DNA from: a virus
Length of the DNA: 26,634 nucleotides
IMG/VR virus record: IMGVR_UViG_3300044655_000964
Span: 1 to 26,634 of that record
Direction: 5' to 3' (one strand)
The position numbers and the translations under genes are program-made. The notes below the pieces were generated by a model. The model did not search any database. It saw only the letters and a list, made by a program, of their open reading frames with translations, and had not been told where the DNA came from. This document shows, piece after piece, positions 19,403 through 26,634 of the stretch (its first letter is position 1; each line of letters starts with the position of its first letter).

Positions 19403-21537
19403 TGTCAGTGTTTAATTATAACATAGCGGTTACGGGGGATTGTTCAAATACAAACTCAGGGTCAATTAGTTTGACTTTGACTGGTGGTACTCCACCATAT
19501 ACAGTACAATGGTTAAGTCCTGTATTATCACCTGATATTGTTACAACATCACCTGCGGTTAAAACGGGATTAAGCGCCACAACATATGCGGTTAGGGTTA
19601 ATGATAGTACCCTACCAACAAATAGTGAATTTTACATTAATATACCAGTATCAAGTGGGGTATGTGCAAGTATTCTTGGAGTTATGGGAACAACATGTTC
19701 TGAAAATAACGGGGCAGTTACAGGAACATCGACATCTGATTATTCCTCAACAAGTTTTTATTTATATCATGGAGATGGGGTATTTTCTCAATCTGCAACT
19801 ACAAGCCAATCTACCGTTGAATTTGGAAGCCTAACAGCGGGAACATATTATATAACTGTTCTTGACTTGGGTGGTTGTACAGGACAAAGTGCCAATTTTA
19901 TCGTTGAAGATTCCGATACATTAGATTATGGACTATATGTGGTACCAAACTCATCTTGCGGAGGTAGTGCTATGGGTAAAATTATGATTACTGGTTTAAC
20001 AGGTAGTCCACCATATACATATCTTTGGAACACAAGTGCCACAGGGTCAACTGTAACTGGATTAACTGCGGGAAATTACTCTGTTAGTGTCACAGATTTT
20101 TATGGATGTGTGACAACAAAGTCTGCAACAATTGTTGATGTACCGCCAATAGGGTTGGGAATATTTACAGCAACGGAACCAACTTGTTTTTCCGCCGATG
20201 GAGTTTTAACCATTCAAATTACGGGAGGAACCGCACCTTATTACTATTCTGCATCCACAGGTCAAGTGGTGGTCCAATATCCGACATCATGGTCAATATC
20301 TGGATTATCACCAGGAAATTATTCTTTCCAAGTTACCGATGCAGCTTTATGTACAATCACGGTAGGTACAACTCTAACATCACCAAATGGTATAACGTCT
20401 GTTAGTATTTCAACACAAGGTTCAACATGTTCAAGTAATGGTGGTTCAATAACTGTTTCGGTTATTGGAGGTACATCGCCTTATATCTATACTTTAATTT
20501 ATCCTAATGGGAATACATTAAATGTTAGTAATAATCAAACCACTCAATTATTTTCAAATTTAGCTTCGGGAACATATTCAGTTTCGGTTCAAGATGAATC
20601 GGGATGTTTTTATATGGATGAGGTTACATTATATGCTACTAATACCTTTACAATTTCCACTGAAACTACAGGAACAACTTGCAATCGTGATAATGGTTAT
20701 ATCACAGTTAACAAGAGTGATGGGGGAGAATCTCCATTTGACTATTCATTAGATGGTTTAGTTAATATAAATGATACTACATTATCTGCAATTACATTTG
20801 ATAATGTTTCATCGGGACAACATACAATTACCGTTACAGATAGTACGGGTTGTACCCAAACTACTCAAGTATATGTTGGGGAAAGTTCACCGTTAGATTA
20901 TAGTTTATATAGCACTTCCTGTGGTACAGGTTCTGATGGGATGTTAACTGCATTTATCTCATCTGGTACTCCACCTTTCGTATTTACTTGGTCTGATAAT
21001 ATACCTAATAACCCACAAGAAATTACTGTCACAGGTTTAACAGGTGGAACATACAATTTAACAATAGTTGATGATAATGGATGTTCATTATCAAGAACTA
21101 CCAGTATTACTTGTGATGCGGCATATGTTTCTTATCAAACTTATGTAATGGGGTCTCAAGTGTTTAACATTCAATCACAAACTAAGTTTGGATTGTTACA
21201 AATGTTGAATGTTGGATTTGATGATTTAACTTCGGGAAATACAAGTTGTAGTTTAATATCTGCAACTTTTACAGTTAAAGTTTCCGTAAATCCTTTAGGT
21301 ATAACAACAAGTGATACGTTCTTTACAACAACATCTTTAAATGTTGCACCAAGTGATAATGATTATTATGATACAGTTGTTAGTTTATTAAATACAATAC
21401 CTGGTATTGGTGTAATAACGGTAGATTCTGCCAATAATCAAATAATAATTCAAACAAGTCCAACTAACAATAGTTTAAATGGTCAGGAAATTATTATTGA
21501 ATTGATAATCGTTTATGATACAATTTGTTTAACATGA
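19402..21537 (+). CDS. SprB-repeat adhesin-like protein, 711 residues
   Basis: Seven repeats of the SprB type, known from the Flavobacterium gliding adhesin SprB: a Cys near the start, G-[GS]-[IV]-x-[IV]-x-[IV]-x-G-G-T-x-P-Y in the middle, L-x-x-G-x-Y-x-[IV]-x-V-x-D near the end, and a closing G-C. Approximate units are residues 14-88, 99-159, 186-236, 262-317, 343-402, 427-484 and 507-561; the first and second are the most divergent. Residues 575-711 form a different beta-like C-terminal domain. There is no signal peptide, lipobox, or type IX secretion tail recognisable by eye, so it is more likely a virion fibre than a secreted protein. It starts within the gp7-like stop (TAATG) and its stop overlaps the next start (ATGA). 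Role inferred: binding host surface glycans or adhesins. Confidence 0.85.
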   Translation: MSVFNYNIAVTGDCSNTNSGSISLTLTGGTPPYTVQWLSPVLSPDIVTTSPAVKTGLSATTYAVRVNDSTLPTNSEFYINIPVSSGVCASILGVMGTTCSENNGAVTGTSTSDYSSTSFYLYHGDGVFSQSATTSQSTVEFGSLTAGTYYITVLDLGGCTGQSANFIVEDSDTLDYGLYVVPNSSCGGSAMGKIMITGLTGSPPYTYLWNTSATGSTVTGLTAGNYSVSVTDFYGCVTTKSATIVDVPPIGLGIFTATEPTCFSADGVLTIQITGGTAPYYYSASTGQVVVQYPTSWSISGLSPGNYSFQVTDAALCTITVGTTLTSPNGITSVSISTQGSTCSSNGGSITVSVIGGTSPYIYTLIYPNGNTLNVSNNQTTQLFSNLASGTYSVSVQDESGCFYMDEVTLYATNTFTISTETTGTTCNRDNGYITVNKSDGGESPFDYSLDGLVNINDTTLSAITFDNVSSGQHTITVTDSTGCTQTTQVYVGESSPLDYSLYSTSCGTGSDGMLTAFISSGTPPFVFTWSDNIPNNPQEITVTGLTGGTYNLTIVDDNGCSLSRTTSITCDAAYVSYQTYVMGSQVFNIQSQTKFGLLQMLNVGFDDLTSGNTSCSLISATFTVKVSVNPLGITTSDTFFTTTSLNVAPSDNDYYDTVVSLLNTIPGIGVITVDSANNQIIIQTSPTNNSLNGQEIIIELIIVYDTICLT
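19441..21084 (+). repeat. Seven SprB-like protein repeats (divergent at DNA level)
   Basis: Encodes residues 14-561 of the 711-residue protein in units of about 50-75 residues. Units share Cys, Gly-Gly-Thr-x-Pro-Tyr and G-x-Y-x-[IV]-x-V-x-D positions but have diverged in DNA, so the array is old rather than a recent amplification. Confidence 0.8.
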
Positions 21538-21884
21538 TACAGGTAAGAATAACGGAAATATCGGGAGGTACATACCCAATTGATGTCTATATATCAGATG
21601 TATATGGGAACTATCAAACTTTACTTGGTACTATAAATACAGGACCCGTTCCACCTACAGTTGAATATAATAACACAATACCTTCAATATTTAATACTGC
21701 TCCTGAGATAATGTTAACCTTAACGGATAACAATGGATGTAGTATTTTTAAATTATTACAATGTACTTTTGGTTGTACTTTCCAAATTACTATTGAATTG
21801 GCTTCTTGTGTCGTCAATATTGATATTCAAGAAGCAAATTGTAATTTTTCTATTGTATATTCAGACCCTTCTTGTGTAATATAA
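21534..21884 (+). CDS. Small Cys-rich protein, 116 residues, function unknown
   Basis: I chose ATG 21534, which overlaps the previous TGA (ATGA), over a TTG at 21525. The N-terminal half (ISGGTYPIDVYISDVYGNYQ) is beta-like and resembles the small domains at the start of the Pro/Thr-rich protein downstream. The C-terminal 50 residues hold seven or so cysteines in hydrophobic beta-like sequence (about residues 69-115), suggesting disulfide or metal cross-links. There is no signal peptide. It is the last gene of the coupled block; an 84-base T-rich gap follows. A small fibre-associated or cap protein is a reasonable guess; I do not recognise a family. Confidence 0.68.
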   Translation: MIQVRITEISGGTYPIDVYISDVYGNYQTLLGTINTGPVPPTVEYNNTIPSIFNTAPEIMLTLTDNNGCSIFKLLQCTFGCTFQITIELASCVVNIDIQEANCNFSIVYSDPSCVI

Positions 21885-21968
21885 GATATTTTTATTTTTA
21901 TAATAATCTGTTTTATTTTTTTTTTATTCAAATAAGATAGTCGTGGTATTTATTAAGTAAAACAACGA
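21885..21968 (+). other. 84-base T-rich intergenic region
   Basis: Contains several T tracts, the longest a run of ten T (21916-21925), with no GC-rich stem by eye, followed by the TATTTATTAA box at 21947-21956. It could end the upstream transcript on a T tract and start the next one. No small ORF or tRNA is seen here. Confidence 0.4.
21947..21956 (+). promoter_or_regulatory. TATTTATTAA box 12 bases before the Pro/Thr-rich gene
   Basis: Identical in sequence and in distance to the ATG (12 bases) to the box at 6682-6691. The bases after it are also similar (G/C-TAAA). Candidate late promoter or translation-start element. Confidence 0.42.
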
Positions 21969-24536
21969 ATGTCGACTTACTCTATATTAGTAACAAATAA
22001 TGCACCTGGATGTGGAACTGAAATTGAACAACAATTAACAGTAACAGGTTGTACCACATATATTGTTAGATTAGCATCTAATTCAAACGCCTTAGGACCA
22101 TTTAATGTTTATGTTGACAATGTAATTTATTATTCCGCACAAACAAGAACAGACATGTTTAATGGGGTTGTTGTAACCCTTGAGTGTGTAACGCCAACAC
22201 CTACACCAACACCATCAGTAACTTCAATTGCCACAACCCCAACGACTACACCAACAAATACACAAACACCAACTAATACTGAGACGCCAACTCAAACCCA
22301 AACACCAACCAATACTGAAACACCAACTCAAACTCAAACACCGACAAATACTGCTACTCAGACTCAAACACCGACAGTAACTCCAACAAATACACAAACA
22401 CCAACTAATACTGAGACGCCAACTCAAACCCAAACACCAACCAATACTGAAACACCAACTCAAACTCAAACATCTACTCAAACCCAAACTCCAACTCAAA
22501 CCCAAACTCCAACGGTAACTACAACTGCAACACTTACACCTTCTCCGACAGCATCTGTTGGGTTAACTCCTACTGCGACTGAAACTCAAACTCCTACACC
22601 AACTGAAACACCAACAAATACACCTACTAATACTGAGACTCCAACATTAACCCCTACTCCAAGTGTCACACCCGCTGGTGTTATAATTAATCTTGAAGCA
22701 TTCTATTCGTCTGGTTCAATTTATGCAGGTTATGGTGCCACTGCGTCAACATTGTCTGATGTTGCACTTAACATATCATTTATTGACGAAATAGAAACAA
22801 CGGGAATCCCAATTTTTAATTCGGTAAATATTGTAATTCCGTTTGGGGAAACAACAGGATTTACACAAACCGTATTAAACGATGTTTATACCGACGCAAC
22901 TCAAATATCTATTTTTAATAACCTTATAGTTAGTGCGCCTGGTTCAATTTATACTTATGCATTTATTACAGGATATACGTATAACGCAACACCTACGCCT
23001 ACACCAACACAAACTCAAACGCCAACTAATACTGAAACTCCAACAAACACACCTACAAATACTGAAACACCGACACAAACTCAAACACCTACAAATACTG
23101 AAACACCGACACAAACTCAAACACCTACTAATACTGAGACTCCAACACAAACTCCTACAGAAACACCAACACAAACTCAAACACCGACTAATACTGAAAC
23201 ACCAACATCAACTCAGACACCGACTAATACAGAAACTCAAACACCAACACCAAGTACAACTGCAACTGCAGGTTCAACACCTACTGCAACTGAAACTCAA
23301 ACACCTACCCCAACTGAAACACCAACTCAGACACCAACAAATACTGAAACTCCAACTCAGACACCAACAAATACTGAAACTCCAACTCCAACACAAACTC
23401 AGACACCAACAAATACTGAAACTCCAACTCAGACACCAACAAATACCGAGACTCCAACACAAACTCAAACACCTACTAATACTGAGACGCCAACTCAAAC
23501 TCAAACTCCAACTAATACTGAAACACCAACAAATACACCAACAAATACCGAGACGCCAACTCAAACTCAGACACCTACAAATACAGAAACACCTACTCAA
23601 ACTCAGACACCAACAAATACTGAGACTCCAACAAATACTCCAACAAATACCGAGACGCCAACTCAAACTCAAACACCAACTAACACAGAAACACCAACTC
23701 AAACTCAAACACCAACTAATACTGAGACTCCAACTAATACACCTACAAATACTGAAACGCCAACCCAAACTCAGACACCAACTAACACTGAAACGCCAAC
23801 CCAAACTCAGACACCAACAAATACTGAGACTCCAACGAATACACCAACACCAACGGTAACTCAGACACCAACTAACACAGAAACACCAACTCAAACACCT
23901 ACACCAACACCAACTAATCTACCATTCTCGGCTTACATTTTCCCTGAACCAAGTGATGTTAGTTCAACTAATAATCTTGGTCAATATATGTCAGATAATG
24001 GTGCCGTTTCATTCTATGGTTATTGGCTTAATGGTCAGGTTGCTCCGGCCGCAGGACCAAATTATTCTCCTGATTTGGACGTTTATGCTCATTTCTCAGG
24101 TTGGTCAACTACTGTTGATGGGTTCCTAACGCCTGTTACAACTTTGGCAGGACCAATAAGACAAGTTTCTGGTTCGGGTAATGATTCTTATGGTTGTGGA
24201 CAAAATCAATATACGTTTGGTACTATCGCGGTAGCACCTGGACAAGTAGACCCTAGTATTCAATACTTCTATTCAATTTGGGTACCATTGGCGGGTGTTG
24301 GAGGTACAATGACAAATATGACGGTAGATATTGGTACTGGTAGTGCATGTGCAACTAATGTTATCAATGATGGTACGCCTGACCCAGGTTTATCAACACA
24401 AAACGTTATCGTAACTTCAGGAGCAGCCATTCCTGCAGGGACTTATAGAGTATTATGGTTAGGTTCGTATGCTGAACAACCAGTGGCACCTCCATTGTCT
24501 GTTACAATCTACTTTAAGGGGGACACTAAAACATAA
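21969..24536 (+). CDS. Fibre-like protein with two Pro/Thr-rich stalks, 855 residues
   Basis: Five parts are visible. Residues 1-74 are a small beta-like domain with cysteines (GCGTEIEQQLTVTGC, then LGPFNVYVDN). Residues 75-235 are the first Pro/Thr/Gln/Asn/Glu stalk. Residues 236-340 are a beta-rich globular domain. Residues 341-649 are the second stalk, with units such as TPTNTETPTQTQ. Residues 650-855 are a Gly/Ser/aromatic-rich globular C-terminal domain. Such Pro/Thr repeats form extended spacers, so the protein looks like a stalked adhesin or tail-fibre accessory, with the C-terminal domain as the likely tip. There is no signal peptide, anchor or enzyme motif. The gene is preceded by a T-rich gap and start box and followed by another fibre-like gene. 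Virion location is inferred from context. Confidence 0.82.
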   Translation: MSTYSILVTNNAPGCGTEIEQQLTVTGCTTYIVRLASNSNALGPFNVYVDNVIYYSAQTRTDMFNGVVVTLECVTPTPTPTPSVTSIATTPTTTPTNTQTPTNTETPTQTQTPTNTETPTQTQTPTNTATQTQTPTVTPTNTQTPTNTETPTQTQTPTNTETPTQTQTSTQTQTPTQTQTPTVTTTATLTPSPTASVGLTPTATETQTPTPTETPTNTPTNTETPTLTPTPSVTPAGVIINLEAFYSSGSIYAGYGATASTLSDVALNISFIDEIETTGIPIFNSVNIVIPFGETTGFTQTVLNDVYTDATQISIFNNLIVSAPGSIYTYAFITGYTYNATPTPTPTQTQTPTNTETPTNTPTNTETPTQTQTPTNTETPTQTQTPTNTETPTQTPTETPTQTQTPTNTETPTSTQTPTNTETQTPTPSTTATAGSTPTATETQTPTPTETPTQTPTNTETPTQTPTNTETPTPTQTQTPTNTETPTQTPTNTETPTQTQTPTNTETPTQTQTPTNTETPTNTPTNTETPTQTQTPTNTETPTQTQTPTNTETPTNTPTNTETPTQTQTPTNTETPTQTQTPTNTETPTNTPTNTETPTQTQTPTNTETPTQTQTPTNTETPTNTPTPTVTQTPTNTETPTQTPTPTPTNLPFSAYIFPEPSDVSSTNNLGQYMSDNGAVSFYGYWLNGQVAPAAGPNYSPDLDVYAHFSGWSTTVDGFLTPVTTLAGPIRQVSGSGNDSYGCGQNQYTFGTIAVAPGQVDPSIQYFYSIWVPLAGVGGTMTNMTVDIGTGSACATNVINDGTPDPGLSTQNVIVTSGAAIPAGTYRVLWLGSYAEQPVAPPLSVTIYFKGDTKT
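22191..22673 (+). repeat. First Pro/Thr-rich repeat block
   Basis: Encodes residues 75-235 with short T-P-T-x units, often 12-residue (36-base) cycles. It contains an exact 90-base direct repeat at 22251-22340 and 22383-22472. Elsewhere Thr and Pro codons vary freely. Confidence 0.85.
22251..22472 (+). repeat. Exact 90-base direct repeat, copies 132 bases apart
   Basis: Copies at 22251-22340 and 22383-22472 are identical by base-by-base reading and differ at the first base outside on each side. In a region where neighbouring units differ at many silent positions, this points to a recent duplication. Confidence 0.85.
22989..23915 (+). repeat. Second Pro/Thr-rich repeat block
   Basis: Encodes residues 341-649, mostly alternating TPTNTETP and TQTQ/TNTP elements. 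Many near-copies differ only at the third base of Thr, Pro or Glu codons. It has the same composition as the first block but is nearly twice as long. Confidence 0.85.
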
Positions 24537-24546
24537 TATAAAAACA

Positions 24547-24555
24547 TATTTTTAA
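24547..24555 (+). promoter_or_regulatory. TATTTTTAA box before the collagen-like gene
   Basis: A weaker variant of the TATTTATTAA box, ending 15 bases before the ATG at 24571 in a 34-base AT-rich gap. Included because it is the fourth late start that is not coupled to an upstream stop. Confidence 0.22.
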
Positions 24556-24570
24556 TATAAACAAAACAAC

Positions 24571-26634
24571 ATGTCATTTCCATATAAAAATCCTATAACC
24601 GCAAGTCAACTTTCAGGTTCTGAATCCGTAACAAGGACAGCAACATTTGGTACTAATTTTTCTGTACTCCAAACAGGTGGATATATGGAGGTATATTCAC
24701 TTTCGGATTTAAATTGGTCGACATACGGTGTAACATCAGGAGCAATTCAAAATTCTGGTAATACAATACCAATTCAATTCACGAAAGGAACGGGAAGTGC
24801 ATTTTCACGTGATGTATTAACGTTAAATTCTGATAATATATCTTCAGGTAGAAGGAGATTAGGTATGCAAGTATTTGTTCAGGAAACTGAAACTGTATAT
24901 CAATATACAATACCAAATTATGATACACTATGGAATGCGTTGACAGGATTAACAGGTAACTCTGGAATTACTGTTACTGACTATGCAACATCGGTTAATG
25001 ACCGTTCACAAGCGGGTAGAGATTTTATTAACGCTTGGACTGGTTCGACAATTGAAGGTCAAAGTGGGACAACAGTAGGAGATGCTCGTTGGAGGATATT
25101 TTATGGTAGTGACGTTCAAATTACGGGTGGTACATATTTTTCAGGTACATCAGATTTAGATTTATATAATAATACTGGCGGTACAATAACAATTACAGGT
25201 TTAACTGCTCCAATTACAGGTGGAACTTATAATAGTGGTAGCCAAACTTTAACTCTTACCAATTCACTTGGTGAGGATATTCAGGTAACTGGATTTACAA
25301 GCGGTGGAGGTGGAAGCCCTCTTACAATTTATGATGCCACGTCAGGTGTAACGGCAACAAACGTTACAGGTATGACTTTTTCAGGTGCTTCTGTTATAGA
25401 TAACGGAAGTGGTAATGTAATAATTAATTTTACAGGTGGAACAGGAACATCGGGTACTAGTGGTACTTCAGGAACTTCAGGAGAATCAGGAACTAGCGGT
25501 ACATCAGGTTCAAGTGGTTTAAGTGGAGTTGATGGTTCAAGTGGTTCTTCAGGAACTAGCGGTACATCAGGTTCAAGCGGTTCAAGTGGCTCTTCAGGAG
25601 AATCAGGAACTAGCGGTACATCAGGTTCAAGTGGTTCAAGTGGTTCTTCAGGAGAATCGGGAACTAGCGGTACATCAGGTTCAAGTGGTACTTCAGGAGA
25701 ATCGGGAACTAGCGGAACATCAGGTTCAAGCGGTTTAAGTGGAGTTGATGGTTCAAGTGGTTCTTCAGGAACTTCAGGAGAATCAGGAACTAGCGGAACA
25801 TCAGGTTCAAGCGGTACTTCAGGTTCTTCAGGAACTTCAGGAGAATCAGGAACTAGCGGAACATCAGGTTCAAGCGGTACTTCAGGAGAATCAGGAACTA
25901 GCGGAACATCAGGTTCAAGTGGTACTTCAGGAGAATCAGGAACTAGCGGAACAGATGGTTCAAGTGGAACTTCAGGTTCATCAGGAACTAGCGGAACAGA
26001 TGGTTCATCAGGAACTAGCGGAACAGATGGTTCATCAGGAACTAGCGGTACAGATGGTTCATCAGGAACTAGCGGTACAGATGGTAGCTCAGGAACTTCA
26101 GGTTCATCAGGCACTAGCGGAACAGATGGTTCAAGTGGAACTTCAGGTTCATCAGGAACTAGCGGTACAGATGGTTCATCAGGAACTAGCGGAACAGATG
26201 GCTCATCAGGAACTTCAGGTTCATCAGGAACTAGCGGAACAGATGGTTCAAGTGGAACTTCAGGTTCATCAGGAACTTCAGGTTCGTCAGGTACTAGCGG
26301 AACAGATGGTTCATCAGGAACTAGCGGAACAGATGGTTCATCAGGAACTAGCGGTACAGATGGTAGCTCAGGAACTTCAGGTTCATCAGGTACTAGCGGA
26401 ACAGATGGTTCAAGTGGAACTTCAGGTTCATCAGGAACTAGCGGAACAGATGGCTCATCAGGAACTTCAGGTTCATCAGGAACTAGCGGAACAGATGGTT
26501 CAAGTGGAACTTCAGGTTCATCAGGAACTAGCGGTACAGATGGTTCATCAGGAACTAGCGGAACAGATGGTACTTCAGGTTCATCAGGAACTAGCGGTAC
26601 AGATGGTAGCTCAGGAACTTCAGGTTCATCAGGT
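24571..26634 (+). CDS. Collagen-like fibre protein, open at the right edge
   Basis: The frame runs without a stop from ATG 24571 to the window end (688 codons so far). Residues 1-288 are a beta-rich N-terminal region that starts MSFPYKNPITASQLSGSES and includes GGTYFSGTSDLDLYNNTGGT-type strand and turn sequence, typical of tail-fibre proteins. From residue 289 every third residue is Gly: at least 400 residues of Gly-X-Y with X-Y mostly TS, SS, TD, ES, LS or VD, and no proline or lysine. Phage collagen-like segments form trimeric rods in fibres. The C-terminal tip or trimerisation domain lies beyond the window. There is no signal peptide. Likely a tail fibre or decoration fibre; host receptor unknown. 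Confidence 0.88.
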   Translation, partial: MSFPYKNPITASQLSGSESVTRTATFGTNFSVLQTGGYMEVYSLSDLNWSTYGVTSGAIQNSGNTIPIQFTKGTGSAFSRDVLTLNSDNISSGRRRLGMQVFVQETETVYQYTIPNYDTLWNALTGLTGNSGITVTDYATSVNDRSQAGRDFINAWTGSTIEGQSGTTVGDARWRIFYGSDVQITGGTYFSGTSDLDLYNNTGGTITITGLTAPITGGTYNSGSQTLTLTNSLGEDIQVTGFTSGGGGSPLTIYDATSGVTATNVTGMTFSGASVIDNGSGNVIINFTGGTGTSGTSGTSGTSGESGTSGTSGSSGLSGVDGSSGSSGTSGTSGSSGSSGSSGESGTSGTSGSSGSSGSSGESGTSGTSGSSGTSGESGTSGTSGSSGLSGVDGSSGSSGTSGESGTSGTSGSSGTSGSSGTSGESGTSGTSGSSGTSGESGTSGTSGSSGTSGESGTSGTDGSSGTSGSSGTSGTDGSSGTSGTDGSSGTSGTDGSSGTSGTDGSSGTSGSSGTSGTDGSSGTSGSSGTSGTDGSSGTSGTDGSSGTSGSSGTSGTDGSSGTSGSSGTSGSSGTSGTDGSSGTSGTDGSSGTSGTDGSSGTSGSSGTSGTDGSSGTSGSSGTSGTDGSSGTSGSSGTSGTDGSSGTSGSSGTSGTDGSSGTSGTDGTSGSSGTSGTDGSSGTSGSSG
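25435..26634 (+). repeat. Collagen-like Gly-X-Y tandem repeat, continues past the edge
   Basis: All 9-base-multiple repeats keep Gly at every third codon for the last 1200 bases. Longer cycles are visible, such as a 45-base unit encoding GTDGSSGTSGSSGTS, with near-identical copies differing only by GGA/GGT, AGC/TCA/TCT or ACT/ACA. Such DNA is prone to expansion and contraction and to assembly collapse, so the true length may differ. Confidence 0.9.

Noticed and set aside
22933-23859. 308-codon + strand ORF rich in His/Gln/Leu/Lys
   Set aside because: An out-of-frame reading of the second Pro/Thr block inside the 855-residue gene, with repeat-generated composition and no independent start context.
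23274-23894. 206-codon minus-strand Cys/Trp/Leu-rich ORF, and similar ones at 22224-22505 and 22944-23180
   Set aside because: Antisense shadows of the Pro/Thr-rich repeats; the composition is a mechanical result of the repeat.
22191-23915. Possible CRISPR array because of short regular repeats
   Set aside because: The repeats are multiples of 3, keep an open frame and vary at silent positions. There are no unique spacers of constant length.
25329-26114. 261-codon minus-strand ORF with a Pro/Val/Glu/Leu/Asp repeat
   Set aside because: It is the antisense of the collagen-like repeat. The 9-base periodicity avoids stops on the opposite strand, and the sense frame has a proper start, a structured N-terminal domain and fits the gene order.

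Overview
This window looks like part of the genome of a large contractile-tailed (T4-like myovirus) bacteriophage, most likely infecting a Bacteroidetes/Flavobacteria-type host. The phage assignment rests on a T4 gp41/DnaB-type helicase followed by recognisable baseplate-wedge genes (gp25-like, gp6/baseplate-J-like and, by motif, gp7/P2 gpI-like). The host inference rests on three things: the DNA is AT-rich; gene starts have A-rich leaders with no Shine-Dalgarno, as in Bacteroidetes; and two proteins belong to families I associate with Bacteroidetes (SprB-type adhesin repeats and a DUF5522-like mini-protein). No bacterial housekeeping gene, rRNA, tRNA, IS element, integrase or CRISPR array is visible. 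Every gene called is on the + strand, and there is no gene-free stretch over 300 bases; the longest gaps are about 90 bases.

Layout. (1) 1-4304, replication and nucleotide metabolism: the 3' end of an unrecognised gene, a small unrecognised gene, the replicative helicase, an adenosylcobalamin-dependent class II ribonucleotide reductase (NrdJ), a hairpin, and a 45-residue Cys-rich DUF5522-like protein. (2) 4297-6611, baseplate core: gp25-like and gp6-like wedge proteins. (3) 6704-15485: a 1727-residue protein with an N-terminal carboxypeptidase-regulatory-like beta domain and a cluster of very hydrophobic helices, then three tightly coupled structural genes of 562, 273 and 369 residues, the last with a PKD-like domain. 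(4) 15510-21884: a 302-residue structural protein, a 994-residue gp7/gpI-like wedge protein, a 711-residue protein with seven SprB-like repeats, and a 116-residue Cys-rich protein, joined by 1-4 base stop/start overlaps. (5) 21969 to the right edge: two long low-complexity surface proteins, one with two Pro/Thr-rich stalks and one with at least 400 residues of uninterrupted, proline-free collagen-like Gly-X-Y that runs off the window.

How it fits together. The left part supplies DNA unwinding and dNTPs. The middle builds a baseplate that keeps gp25/gp6/gp7-like parts but appears to insert four or five extra proteins between gp6 and gp7. The right part supplies long fibrous adhesins, probably for host-surface recognition. 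Most late genes overlap and are probably translationally coupled. The four late genes that start a new block (6704, 15510, 21969, 24571) each have a TATTTAT(T)AA-like box 12-15 bases before the ATG. The most unusual items are the hydrophobic segment in the 1727-residue protein, the SprB repeats in a phage structural gene, the DUF5522-like protein next to nrdJ, and the recurring box.
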